From positions 248,001 to 312,000 of the forward strand of contig NZ_JAGQDC010000003.1 in NCBI RefSeq assembly GCF_023282985.1: DNA of 64,000 nt, written 5' to 3'. Of this stretch, positions 25,637 to 36,900 are shown piece by piece. Each line of letters opens with the position of its first letter. Within the stretch, counting starts at the first letter, position 1. The notes beneath the pieces are model-generated. The model saw only the letters and a program-made list of their open reading frames with translations, did no database searches and was not told where the DNA came from. Origin of the DNA: Serratia silvae. GTDB lineage: Bacteria > Pseudomonadota > Gammaproteobacteria > Enterobacterales > Enterobacteriaceae. A program made the position numbers and the translations under genes.

Positions 25637-26509
25637 TTATTTTGCGGGGGGATCAATTCTCATTCGGTTGAGAACCCGCCAATTATCATCACGCCATTGG
25701 TCGCACTCAATGTGCATGGTTTCACGCTGGAGCATCCGACGTGCCGCATTGCGCACCCTTATGGACTCTCTTGGCATTGAGTAATAAGCACCGGTTAGCC
25801 GATGTTCAGCCGCCTTTAATATTGGCTCTACATCGAGCATGTAGTTCGCCATGTGGTGGGTGTAGCTCCATAGCCAACACAGCTCACATAGCTCATCATC
25901 GGTAAACTGCTTGGGGACTGATGCGGGCAAATCATCTTGCTTATCCAAGAATTCACCAGCAATTACTTTAGCCAGCAGGTGATCAATAGCTTCAATGCTT
26001 TGGCGTTCGGTGAGTTCATCGCGATGTTTTGTACCTAATTTGCGGTGAATAATTTTGTAAATAGCCTGGTACGATAGCCCGTACTTTTCCGTTATGCGAT
26101 TTACTGCTGTCTGTAGTGGTGTGCGTTCCTCAGTGGCGCTATGTGGTATTTGTCTTGATTCACCTTTGGCCCAGCTCCCATGTAGAAAATCGTCGCATTC
26201 ACATTGGTACTGGATCACCTTATCTCTGATTTGAGGATTAACTTTGTTAGGGCAGACCGTTTGCATCCAATCAGAAAAATTATCGAGGGCAAGGCAAATA
26301 AACGTAGTTGGTTGGCTATCGATGGAAGGCTGAATAGTAAATTTCTTAATGTGAGTGTTGAACTGTCCTTTTAGTTTTGCGCGTTGCCTTTGCCAATCCA
26401 TCCCCATGCCTTCCACGATAGGTTTCATTGGTATGTAGGGCTTACCGTAGTGTTTGACGATGTAGATGGGCGAGCCGTGAAAAGGAACGCTGAACGCTAA
26501 ATGGGGCAT
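25637..26509 (-). CDS. Phage antirepressor (P22_AR_N type)
   Basis: A 290-aa protein. The P22 antirepressor N-terminal domain spans about residues 1-115 (LAFSVPFHGSPIYIVKHYGKPYIPMKPIVEGMGMDW, DWMQTVCPNKVNPQIRDKVIQYQ). A C-terminal region includes RITEKYGLSYQAIYKIIHRKLG. ATG at 26509 is preceded by GGAGA at 8-nt spacing; a TTG at 26515 is too close to it. Such proteins counter phage repressors. It is on the opposite strand to its neighbours and may be a switch between element or helper-phage states. Confidence 0.85.
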   Translation of the reverse strand: MPHLAFSVPFHGSPIYIVKHYGKPYIPMKPIVEGMGMDWQRQRAKLKGQFNTHIKKFTIQPSIDSQPTTFICLALDNFSDWMQTVCPNKVNPQIRDKVIQYQCECDDFLHGSWAKGESRQIPHSATEERTPLQTAVNRITEKYGLSYQAIYKIIHRKLGTKHRDELTERQSIEAIDHLLAKVIAGEFLDKQDDLPASVPKQFTDDELCELCWLWSYTHHMANYMLDVEPILKAAEHRLTGAYYSMPRESIRVRNAARRMLQRETMHIECDQWRDDNWRVLNRMRIDPPAK

Positions 26510-26731
26510 GATCAATATCTCCGTTTTGAGTGTCTCCGTGTAGCCTGAGTTGTTGCAGGTATATGCCCAGACAAGAGAAATACTGACCCTTACTGGCTAT
26601 TAAGTGAACAGTTTTCCTAATGTAATATGCAAAAAATAGATCGAGGTCTACTTTTCGCGGCTGAAACACTTATCATCAGTTGAGCATTCTGATGAAAAAT
26701 TAAGAATACCGGGTGTGCAAAGGATAAACCG

Positions 26732-27283
26732 ATGAGATTAACGAAAGTGCTGGCCGCGCTGGTGGTCTTTTCTGCCTTGGCGGGGTGTGATAGCAGCAAC
26801 ACGGCTAAATTGTTAGAGGGGGCGGAAAAGGGGGATGTGAAATCGCAGCTTGCTCTTTCCACAGCCTACAGCGTAGGCCGGAGTGATCTAAAGAAAGACC
26901 CTGCCGAAGCGCTAAAGTGGTTAACCGAGGCCGCAGAAAATGGCAACTCGGAAGCGCAATATTCCTTGGCAGTGAAATACTTTGTTGGTCGGGGTGACGT
27001 GATACAAAGCTACAGCAAAGCAGCTTATTGGTATGAACGGGCACTGATGAGCGGCAATGAAGAAGCTTTATACCCGATAGCCATCAATTATCAGGTTGGC
27101 TTCGGTGTAGAAAAAGATATCGTGAAAGCCTATGCGTATCTTTTGGTTGCCCAATCCAAGGGATACAAAATAGCCATAGATGATGACGCAAAATTTACTT
27201 CACGTATGACGTTAAGTGAAAGGGAGGCGGCATCGAAAATGGCCGAAGAGATCAACGATAAGTACCTTCGGAAAGATAAATAA
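26732..27283 (+). CDS. Sel1-repeat lipoprotein
   Basis: A 183-aa lipoprotein. Signal peptide with lipobox LAGC (Cys19). The rest holds about three Sel1/TPR-like repeats (KSQLALSTAYSVGRSDLKKDPAEALKWLTEAAE, AQYSLAVKYFVGRGDVIQSYSKAAYWYERAL, and a third near 115-150). Sel1 proteins are scaffolds for protein contacts. No lysine or aspartate sorting call can be made beyond Asp at +2 (CDSS), which points to inner-membrane retention. Terminator immediately behind, so a single-gene unit. Confidence 0.85.
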   Translation: MRLTKVLAALVVFSALAGCDSSNTAKLLEGAEKGDVKSQLALSTAYSVGRSDLKKDPAEALKWLTEAAENGNSEAQYSLAVKYFVGRGDVIQSYSKAAYWYERALMSGNEEALYPIAINYQVGFGVEKDIVKAYAYLLVAQSKGYKIAIDDDAKFTSRMTLSEREAASKMAEEINDKYLRKDK

Positions 27284-27287
27284 CATG

Positions 27288-27311
27288 ACCCGCCGCTTGG
27301 CGGGTTTTTTT
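27288..27311 (+). terminator. Terminator after Sel1 lipoprotein gene
   Basis: Perfect 7-bp stem ACCCGCC/GGCGGGT with loop GCTT (27288-27305) followed by seven T in total. Confidence 0.88.
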
Positions 27312-27433
27312 ATGGGCGACAACAAATAAAAACGATCATCACGATCAATTAATCGTTTCATGAAGTGCAATATAAACCTTAATCATTGCAAAAATTAAAA
27401 CTATAATGCCTGTATAAATATCAGGGGGTAGCT

Positions 27434-27601
27434 ATGAGCAAATCACACGTTAAGCCGGTATTACTTACCAACAAACAGATTGAATCCATCCGTCAGTTGC
27501 AAGAGCGGCAGCGCTCCGCGTTCGGCACTGCGCCGACCATCCACGAAATAGCGCGGGGCTTGATGGATAAGGCACTACAACAAATTGAAGGAGCAATGTA
27601 A
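27434..27601 (+). CDS. Small hypothetical protein (55 aa)
   Basis: A 55-aa basic, helical protein (LTNKQIESIRQLQERQRSAF, then PTIHEIARGLMDKALQ), similar in look to small ribbon-helix or plasmid/phage regulatory proteins. Its TAA overlaps the next ATG by one base (TAATG), a sign of coupling. GGGGG lies about 8 nt before the ATG. No named family. Confidence 0.6.
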   Translation: MSKSHVKPVLLTNKQIESIRQLQERQRSAFGTAPTIHEIARGLMDKALQQIEGAM

Positions 27602-27930
27602 TGGAGCAACTACAGCGACTGGCACAAGCCATTGCAGAAACGTATATCCGTGACCTTGAGCGGAATACTGGCAGCAACACGGTGACGTATAACGGCGTTA
27701 CGGGCTGTGTGAACAAAGATTTACTTGCGTCGGGGTTGGTCGATAACGCGGTAGCGGCGGTGAAGAATTTGAAAGGCGCTATCGACATTGAGCGAGAGGC
27801 TTATAAATCACTTATGGCACTCATCTCACTGGATGGCCGTGAATATCAACTCACCGACCATGGGAAAAACGTTATCGATACAGCAACGCGCATTGAATTG
27901 GCACAAAACAAGAAGCCAACACTTAATTAA
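27601..27930 (+). CDS. Hypothetical phage-type protein (109 aa)
   Basis: A 109-aa helical protein (MEQLQRLAQAIAETYIRDLER...). Coupled to the 55-aa gene (TAATG) and 11 nt before the tape-measure fragment, so the three form one unit. No family recognised; GGAG at 27589-27592 serves as ribosome site. Confidence 0.6.
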   Translation: MEQLQRLAQAIAETYIRDLERNTGSNTVTYNGVTGCVNKDLLASGLVDNAVAAVKNLKGAIDIEREAYKSLMALISLDGREYQLTDHGKNVIDTATRIELAQNKKPTLN

Positions 27931-27941
27931 TGGGGTAGAGA

Positions 27942-28574
27942 ATGGCAAGCGAAAATCGAGTAGGCCACATTGTCTATGTAGTAGAAATGCACGTTGATCA
28001 GCTACTGACGGCCCAGCGACAAGTTAATGAGCGCCTGGACAGAATGGACGCCGGATTTAGCCGAACGACCCGATCCGTGAATACCTCCGAGCGCTCAATG
28101 CTCAGCCTGTCGAAAGTGGCTACCGCTCTCGGCGCTGCCCTTTCCGTCAGCAAGATTATCGAATATGCCGACGCCTGGACGCTGGCAAGCAACAAAATGA
28201 TTGGGGTTATCGGGAGTAATGGCGATCTGGCCGGTTCAATGGAGCAGATTGTCAAAGTCTCCAACGCCACCCAAACCAGCGTCACCACTACCACCACGCT
28301 GTTTACGCGCATGGCGACCGCAACAAAGAACCTTGGCATCGGCCAGGGTGACCTGTTGACCGTGACCAAGGCTATCAACCAATCGCTCTCCCTGTCGGGT
28401 GCTACGGCGGCGGAAACAGACTCCGCGATCACCCAGCTTACCCAAGGGCTTAACCGTGGTTATCTTGGCGGGCAGGATTTTAACTCTGTCGTGTCAGCCG
28501 CGCCTCGCTTGATTAAGGCGATGGCAGATTACACCGGTAACGGGAAAAATCCCAGGTATGTCCAACGGACTTGA
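27942..28574 (+). pseudogene. N-terminal fragment of a phage tail tape-measure protein
   Basis: About 200 residues match the N-terminal tape-measure domain (YADAWTLASNKMIGVIGS, TRMATATKNLGI, TDSAITQLTQGLNRGYLGGQDF, APRLIKAMADYTG). Full proteins have several hundred to over a thousand residues. After about residue 203 (NGK, near 28547) the frame runs into foreign DNA and ends at 28574. It is therefore a cut-off relic and not a working tail gene. No other tail or capsid genes occur here. Confidence 0.85.
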
Positions 28575-28894
28575 GATACGTCTGGGTACGTGAGGTGGGG
28601 AGCCGCGGTAAATCTCACTATCACGCAGCGATATTTGTTAACAAAGATACCTTTAATGGTTTAGGGGATTATTCGAAAGAAGACCATAACCTGGGGAGCT
28701 ACATCAGTGAGGCCTGGCTAAGTGCATTAGGTCTACTCCATTTTCCTGAGTACGGAACGCTGGTTTCACACTATCTGGAGAGTCTTCGGGTGGACCGTTT
28801 TGGGCAACAGTACCTGGGATTACGGAGACACTTGAGCGACTTTGCCAAAGAACACACCAAGGAAGACCGTTCATTTTGGGGAAGTGTCAGATAG
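28550..28894 (+). pseudogene. C-terminal fragment of an inovirus Gp2/YfjJ-type replication protein
   Basis: About 110 residues (LRYVWVREVGSRGKSHYHAA, YISEAWLSALGLLHFPE, YLGLRRHLSDFAKEH) match the C-terminal half of YagK/YfjJ (inovirus Gp2) proteins. The normal N-terminal half is absent. The frame joins the tape-measure relic at about 28547-28555, so two unrelated genes meet in a few bases. A TTG at 28571 could start it but without ribosome site. The gap 28895-29117 behind it has a weak hairpin (AGCCC/GGGCT) and no gene. Confidence 0.72.
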
Positions 28895-29117
28895 CTGTCA
28901 CAGCCCTGGCCGGGCTTTCCTGGTTAAGCCTTCAGCGTATTGCCGCTGATGTTCAAAGGCTATGAAAATGGGGGGAGAATAGTGACATCAGAAACTGTGG
29001 TGCCCGAGACACCTAACCCAGCCTCGCGCAATATGCAAAGCGTCTTAAACCAAATTTCGCTTGCTTTATAAGCTGTTGAGTGAATAATTAACATTAACCT
29101 ACACATCTTTACACTTT

Positions 29118-30863
29118 ATGAAACGGATTTTCATGAAAAGGACTTTTATAACACTCTGGCGTCAGCCAAAAACCTTGGTTCCTGTTATCGCTGGAACGCT
29201 GCTATCCCTGTCTTCCCCGGTATTTGCTGCCAGCCAGCCCGACGCCCTTGAGCAAGGAGCTGCAACACTCGACGCCCGGGAACAACTGCGTCAGCAGGAA
29301 CGCGAGCGTGCACTGCAAAGCCAAAATGCACCGCAGACGGATACGCGCCTTGCCCGTCCCAACGTTACGCTGCCTGACTATCCTGCCCATGAAAAACCCT
29401 GTTTTACCATTAATCAGATAAGCCTGGTCGGCGAGTCTGCCGACCGCTTTCAGTGGGCACTCGGCTCGGCCGCTGACGCCAAAGGGCGCTGCCTGGGTGG
29501 TCAGGGCATTGTGCTTGTCATCAATAAAGTACAAAACGCCATACTGGCTAAAGGCTACGTCACCACCCGCGTCATGGCGCAGGAGCAGGACCTGACGAAA
29601 GGCGTCCTGACGTTGACCCTGCAGCCCGGGCGCGTCGGGGACATACGCTTTGACCAACCCGTTTCATGGCGGGGGCGAATGTGGAACGTCCTCCCCGCCT
29701 CTTCGGGCGATATTTTGAACTTACGCGACATTGAGCAGGGATTAGATAATTTCCGGCGGGTGCCAAGTGCTACCGCCGACATCAAAATTGTCCCCGGCAA
29801 GCATGATGCCACCAGCGACCTGCTGGTCAACTGGAAGGAAGCCCGGCCAGTGCGGCTCAGCCTGGGTCTCGATGACAGTGGATCTAAAAGTACCGGGCGA
29901 TATCTCGGCTCTGCGACGTTAGCTCTTGATGCACCCTTTGCACAGAACGACCTCTTTTATGCCAACGTGGGTAAAGATGTGTTCCAGCACGGGCCGTTCG
30001 GCAACCGCTCGCACACGCTGAACTACTTTTTCCCGGTGGGTTATTGGGGTTTTGCAGCCAATTACAACGACTACACCTACCATCAGAACATCCCCAACGC
30101 CAACGAAGTGCTGCGCTACAGCGGTAAAAGCGACAACGTTCAGCTGACGGTCTCCCGGCTGCTGTACCGCGACCAGTCGCATAAAACGACGCTGAACCTG
30201 CGCGGTTACCGCAAGCATTCTACTAACGCCGTAAACGACATCGATATCGACCAGCAGAAGCGTCGCACCGCAGGCTGGGAGCTGGGGTTCAACCAGCGTA
30301 GCTATCTCGGGACCACCACCCTTGACGCGAATATCAGCTGGCGGCGCGGAACCGGTGCGTTCAATGCCCTGCCGGCTCCGGAAGAATCGCGTCATGAAGG
30401 CAGCGCACGCACGGGGTTGTTGCTCGGTGACCTAGGCATCAACCAGCCCTTTACCGTGGGTGAGCAACCTTGGCGGGTATACACCAGCCTGCGCGGACAG
30501 TGGAGTCCGAACGCGCTGACGCCCCAGGAGCGCATGGCCATTGCAGGGCGTTACACTGTTCGCGGCTTTGACGGCGAACAGGTGCTGTCCGGCGAAAAAG
30601 GTCTGCTCTGGCGTAACGATATCGCTTGGAACATGTTCGCAAGCGGCCACGAGTTCTACCTCGCGGCCGACTACGGCCGGGTGGACGGGCCGGGCACGCG
30701 ATACCTGGTCGGTCACCAGCTGGCGGGCAGCGCGGTTGGTGTGCGCGGGGCGCTGTGGGGCCGGTTGAGTTACGACGTCTTTGCCGGCATACCGCTCTAT
30801 AAACCATCAGGCTTCCACACCTCGGGTGCCACGGCCGGATTCAGCGTCAATCTTGAAATCTGA
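29118..30863 (+). CDS. cdiB: Two-partner secretion outer-membrane transporter CdiB/ShlB type
   Basis: A 581-aa TpsB transporter. Signal peptide (to about residue 37, ending VFA), then a helix region rich in Gln/Arg, a POTRA domain (CFTINQISLVGES... to about 170) and a 16-strand barrel. The conserved VRGF motif lies near residue 480 (YTVRGFDGEQVL). It exports the following CdiA across the outer membrane; the gene gap is 55 nt and the order cdiB-cdiA-cdiI matches E. coli-type loci. A second ATG at 29133 may be the true start. Confidence 0.93.
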   Translation: MKRIFMKRTFITLWRQPKTLVPVIAGTLLSLSSPVFAASQPDALEQGAATLDAREQLRQQERERALQSQNAPQTDTRLARPNVTLPDYPAHEKPCFTINQISLVGESADRFQWALGSAADAKGRCLGGQGIVLVINKVQNAILAKGYVTTRVMAQEQDLTKGVLTLTLQPGRVGDIRFDQPVSWRGRMWNVLPASSGDILNLRDIEQGLDNFRRVPSATADIKIVPGKHDATSDLLVNWKEARPVRLSLGLDDSGSKSTGRYLGSATLALDAPFAQNDLFYANVGKDVFQHGPFGNRSHTLNYFFPVGYWGFAANYNDYTYHQNIPNANEVLRYSGKSDNVQLTVSRLLYRDQSHKTTLNLRGYRKHSTNAVNDIDIDQQKRRTAGWELGFNQRSYLGTTTLDANISWRRGTGAFNALPAPEESRHEGSARTGLLLGDLGINQPFTVGEQPWRVYTSLRGQWSPNALTPQERMAIAGRYTVRGFDGEQVLSGEKGLLWRNDIAWNMFASGHEFYLAADYGRVDGPGTRYLVGHQLAGSAVGVRGALWGRLSYDVFAGIPLYKPSGFHTSGATAGFSVNLEI

Positions 30864-30918
30864 TGGCCTCTTTATTGATACTGACAAAACGGACTGACTT
30901 TTCTCAAGGAAGAACCTC

Positions 30919-33900
30919 ATGAACAAACATTGCTACCGCCTGATATTTAGCCGCACCCACGGAGAACTGCGGGTAGTGTCCGAACTGGCCCGCAGCTGCA
31001 GCAACGAACCCGGTCAGCACCGCGGTGCCGGCATCGCGGGGGAGAACCGTTTGTGGGTGACTCTTAGGCGGACGGTGTGGCTGCTGGGGCTGGCAATGCT
31101 TGCCGGGCCGGTCATGGCCAACGGCATTGTGGCGGACGGCAGCGCCGCGCCCGGCCAGCGGCCGGAGGTGATCGCTACCCAGAACGGATTGCCGCAGGTC
31201 AACATCACCGCCCCCAATCAGGCCGGGGTATCGCATAACCAGTATCAGCAGTTCGACGTCGATCAAAAAGGCGCCATCCTCAACAATTCTGCGGTGATGA
31301 CGTCCACACAGATGGCCGGCATGATCCAGGGCAATCCCCATCTTAATCCCAATACGGCACCGGCGCGGGTTATCCTCAACGAAGTGAACAGCAATAATCC
31401 CAGCCAGCTGCGTGGTTTTCTGGAAGTGGCCGGCGGCAAGGCGCAGGTCATTGTGGCTAACCCTGCCGGCATTGTGTGCAACGGCTGCGGCACCATCAAT
31501 GCCGGACGCATGACGCTGACCACCGGCAAGCCGCAGATGAACGCCGACGGCAGCGTGGCGGGATACCAGGTTGAGCGCGGCGTAGTGCGCATTGAAGGTG
31601 GAGGACTCAACGGTGACGTCCGTCATGATACCGAGTACGTCGACATTCTTGCCCGAGCGGTGGAAGTCAACGCCGGCGTCTGGGCCAAAGAGGGAGTGTC
31701 GGTGGTAGCTGGCCGCAACCGTATAAGTGCGGACGGAAAAAACGTGGCGCCGCTCTCTGATGACGGCAGCGCTAAACCCCAGCTTGCGATAGACATGGGC
31801 CAGATGGGCGGCATGTACAGCGGCAGTATCCGCATGATAGGCACCGAAGCCGGCGTAGGCGTGCGCAATCAGAATGCGCAGGTTCAGGCGGGTAAGACGC
31901 TGACCGTGAGCAGTGAGGGCAAGCTCAGCTGGCAATCGGATACGCAGAATGCCGTAACACAGGCCGGCGGCGATATCAGCCTAGCGGCCAGAGACGCTAT
32001 CGACTATCAGGGTAAATTACACGGCGGCGGTCAACTCTCCGTGCAGAGCCGCGAGGGCACGCTGACGCAGACAGGCACCCTGGCCGCGGCGGGTGATGTG
32101 CACCTCAACGCTGCCCGCGGCATAGAGAGCAGCGGGCACCTTCTGGCGGGCAGCGATACCAACAGCCAGATTGTACGCGATGCCAGCCTGCGTCTGGAAA
32201 GCCAGGGCGATATTCGCACGAGCGGCAGCCTGCTCAGTAAAAAGGACGTCAGCGCGACAGGACGCCGGATTGATATCAGTAATGCAAAGGTGGCCGCCAA
32301 ACAGGCTACCCTGACCGCGCGGGAAGGCGGCGTGGCGTTGCGGCATTCCGCCGTCGACAGTGAACAACTTATCATTAACACCGCCGGTGATGTTGATGCA
32401 AGGCAGGCTCAGGTTAGAGCGGGACGCTGGGGCGTCGATGCGAATAACCTGTTCAATCAGCAGGCTGCCTGGTCCCAGACGGGAAATGGTGAAAGTCGCT
32501 TCACGCTGATGGGACAGCTTGATAACACCGACGGCATCATAGAAAGCCGTCAGCTCAGTTTCAGCGCAGCGGCGCTGACTAACCAGCGCGGCCGCCTGCT
32601 GGCACTCGATAAGGTGGCGCAGCAGTGGCGAGTCGGTGGCTTGTTCGACAATGCGGGCGGCGAGATGGGCAGCAACGGCGACCTTCGGCTTGACGCCGGC
32701 AGTCTGGACAATCAGAACGGTACGGTAAAAACGCAGGCGGCGCTGGCGGTGAACACCTCCGGCGCGGTCAACAACGCGGGAGGTAACCTGCTTGCCGGCA
32801 ACGCCATGACGCTCAGCGCGGGCGGTGACGTCAGCAATCAGTCCGGCACCCTGAGCGGCGGCCAGCTCACCCTGACGGCCGGATATCTGGATAATACCGA
32901 GGGGCAGGTCATCAGCCAGGGCGACCTCGGCCTAACGACAGACCGGCTGGACAACAAGGGCGGCCTCGTCGGGGCGAGCAAGGGCCTGAGCATCCGCACG
33001 GGCGACTGGGACAACCGGAATGGCACGGCGCAGGGCGAAACGTCACTGACGGCGGTGGCGAGCGCCGTCAACAACGACGACGGCAAGCTGCTGTCCGGCC
33101 AGCAGTTAACCCTTAATGCCGCAGGGCACACCTCCAACCGCGGCGGGGAAATCAGCGGCACGGCGCTGGCGGTAAGCGCTGACAGCCTCGATAACACGCA
33201 GGGTAAGGTGATTGGCCAACAGACGTTAGACCTGTATGCCCGCCAGGGGCTGGACAATGCCTGGGGACTGCTGGGCGCAGGTAAAGCGTTGACGGTCCTC
33301 ACCGACGGTAACCTCAACAACCGCGGCGGCACGCTTACCGGAAGCGGGCGGACTACTGTAACGGCACTGGACGTGCGCAACGACGCTGGCAAACTGCTGG
33401 GCGGTGAGCAGCTCACCCTCACCGCGGCTGGGCTGCTCGGGAACGGAGAGGGTGAAATCAGTGGTGAGTCGCTGACGCTGACGACCGGCAGTATGGATAA
33501 TGCCCTGGGTAAGGTCATTGCCCAAAACGATGTAACCCTGACGTCGCAGCAAAAGCTGAACAATGCTGGCGGCTGGCTTGAGGCCGGTAATGGCCTCACG
33601 CTAAACGCCGGGGGCGACTGGGATAACCGTGGCGGTACCGCACAGGGTGGCCGGCAGGTGACCGCCGACGCACGCACCCTTGACAACACCGGCGGCAGAT
33701 TGCAGTCCGGCGGAGACCTGAGACTTAACAGTGCAGGCGCTATCCTTAACCGCGAGGGCAAGCTGACCGCGCAGCAGGCACTCACGGTCAACGCAGGCGG
33801 GGCCAGCTTGTTTGACAATGACGGGGGTTCGCTGCAAAGCGGCGGCGCTCTGTCCCTCCAGGGGGGGCGATTGACCAACCGTCAGTCGGGCCTGGTTTAC

Positions 33901-36900
33901 AGCCAAAATGCGCTGTCCCTCAGCCTCGCCGGGGAATGGGACAACCAGGGCGGCACGCTCACCGGCAACGGGAGCACGTGGGTGCGCGCCGCCGACCTGC
34001 GCAATGCCCGGGGGGCTATCAACGCGCTGGACAGCCTGGACATGCAGTTCACCGGGACGCTGGATAATGGCCAGGGACGCATTTTCAGTAAGTTGTCGCA
34101 GAAGCTCAACGCGCAGGACATTGTCAACGCCAGTGGCTGGATGGGCAGCCAGGGTGGCTGGCACGCCGTCAGCGGTGGTTTTGACAACGCGCAGGGCAGC
34201 GTGCAAAGCCAGCAAGATGCGCAGCTTTCAGCAAACTGGCTGGGCAATGCCAAAGGTGTCCTGCAGTCGGCGGCAGACCTGGTGCTACACGTTGCGCAGG
34301 ATATCGATAACCGCGCCGGTAAGGTTTCAGCGCAGGATCTGCTTGCCGTGCAGGGCTCGACTCCGGATGCCTCCGCTGGCGCAATAAACAACGCGGGCGG
34401 CCAGTGGTTGGCGGGAGAGGCGCTGAACATTAACGCCCTGAGCCTTAACAATACCCAAAACGGTCAGGTATACAGTCAGAAGCTGCTGCGCCTGAATCTG
34501 AACGGCGGGTTGGATAACCGCAGCGGCAAGTTGCAGAGCGGTGAAGGCTTGTCGCTCGACGCACAGGCGCTGAACAATGCCGGCGGGACGATAGACGCCC
34601 AGCAGGCGCTTACGCTGCACATTCTCAACATGCTTGATAATACCGGCGGTGCGGTACGCAGCAACGGTGACCAGCGGGTGACGGCGGGCAATATCAATAA
34701 CCGACAGGGCGTGTTCAGCAGCCGCGGCGGTATTGACCTGACGACGGCACAGCTGGACAACGCTGGCAGCACGATCATCAGTCAGGGGGTGGGCACCTAT
34801 CACATCGACCGGCTTAACAACCAGCAGGGCAAGATTCACAGTGCTGCGTCGCTGACGCTTGACGCCACGCAGGTGAATAACCAGGGCGGTCAGCTCGTCG
34901 CAACTCAGGGATTGGCGCTCAAGGCTGACTCGCTCGACAACAGCGGTCAGGGGACGCTCAGCAGCCAGGCGTCGCTTGACGTACAAACCGACCAACTGAA
35001 CAACCGCGACGGTGGCCTGATATTGGGCACCACGCACACAGGCATTACCGCGCGTGACATCGACAACGCGGCAGGCCGTCTGCAAAGCGCCGGCACCCTC
35101 ACTCTCTCGGCGGCCTCACGGTTAGACAACCGCCAGGGGCGCATTCTGGCCAATGGCAGTCTTGATATCAACGCCGGACTGTCGCCGACCGATTCACCGC
35201 TCGCCCTGCTCAATCAGGGCGGACGGATAGAGAGTGCCGATGACCTGACCCTGCATACGCGCACCCTGGAAAATCAGCAGGGTACCCTGCTCGGTCTGCA
35301 GTCGCTCACGCTGACCGCGCAGCAGGACTACACCCGCACTGCGGGCGAAACCGTCAGCAGCAACGGAACGGTAACATTCTCCCTGAGCGGTGTCTTTAAT
35401 AACCTCGCGGACTGGCTGTTGCCGGGTAACCTGGTTCTCAACGCCGCGGGTATCACCAACCCGGCGACGCTGGTGGGCAAAACGCTGCAGCTGACGACCG
35501 GCGGCACCCTGCAGAACACCGGGCGTATCGAGGCGGACCGGATGACGCTCAGCGCCGAGGCGCTCGACAACACCGCCGCGCTGATGGGGGACGATATCAC
35601 CGTGCGCGCACGCACGATTGACAACCACGGTCAGCCTGCGGTGATGGCAGCGACCCAAAGCCTTCAGCTTGCGGCCGATGAGCGCCTGAGCAACCGAGAC
35701 GGTGCCCTGCTCTACAGCGGCAACCGCCTGTCCCTTCACAGCGATGACCTGATTGAGAACCGGGCGAGCGTTATAGAAGCGGACGGCGACCTGACTGTCG
35801 AGGCCCGCCGGCTGGACAATCTGCGCGAAGGACTGGAGATACAGCGCGATGCAGAAAAGAGCGACTACAAGTGGCACCGCGCCAACCTTTATTGGCGTTC
35901 TTTCGGCTCTGCGGTGAATACGGATAAGAGCACCATGGCGCCGACCACCCAGGAGCTGACTTTCCAGGATGACGCGGCGGTGCAAAGTAACCGCTACGGC
36001 ACGCTGTTGGCCATCGATGCCCCCGGCAAACGCGCCCAGGTGCGTGTGAAAGACAATAAAGGCCAACTGACCGACCTGTGGGTGAACTATCTTGCGCTGA
36101 CCCCCAACGCTGACGGCACCTACGCCATGACGTTTTATGAGACCCGCGGCCCCCGTCAAAACAACGTGCCTACGCCCTACCAGAATACGTTCTGGCGCGA
36201 ACACGATCGGGGACGCCTCGAACAATGGGATCCGGAACGGCACATTGATATCGACAGTGCACCTTACGTTACCGACTACAACAACCTGCGCGAGCGTACC
36301 GCGACCGGCACCGTCACGCGCGATGCGCTGATAAATGAAGGTATCGGCGCACGTATTCTGGCGGGTGGCAACATGCTGCTGCGCATCACCGGGCAACTGC
36401 TCAATGACGCCAGCGTCATCACGGCGAACGGTAACCTGACGCAGGACGGCGGCGGCAGCGTGGACAACCGGGGTTACTCGGTCAATGAGCGTCGTCAGGA
36501 GGTTATCGTTGATCATTATGACAAGGACACCCATCACTGGTATCCGACGTTCAACCATGACGAAACCACGGCGCTGGCGACCATTGACGGCATTATTACC
36601 GGCAACGGCAACGTCACCATCAACGGAGCCAGCATCACCAACACGACGGTAAATCAGGCGCAAATCAGCCGGCTGGAGGCCGCGCTGAACGCCGTGGATG
36701 CCGAGCGCGCCGAACTTGAGCGAAATCCGCTGGCCTTTACGGTGGAAGGCGCTGGCCACCAGGGCGGAGATATGGCGCTGGCACCGGGTAGCCAGCTTAC
36801 GCCGTCCGACATCACCCCGACATCGCCGCTGGGACGACCGCTGCTGCCTTCGGAGCTGGCGCTGACGCAAATGCAACACCTGGGCAGCGTGGCGACCAGC

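Noticed and set aside
32000-35900. Regular short repeats that could suggest a CRISPR-like or tandem array
   Set aside because: They are degenerate codings of about 20-residue FHA beta-helix repeats within cdiA, not DNA repeats with spacers.
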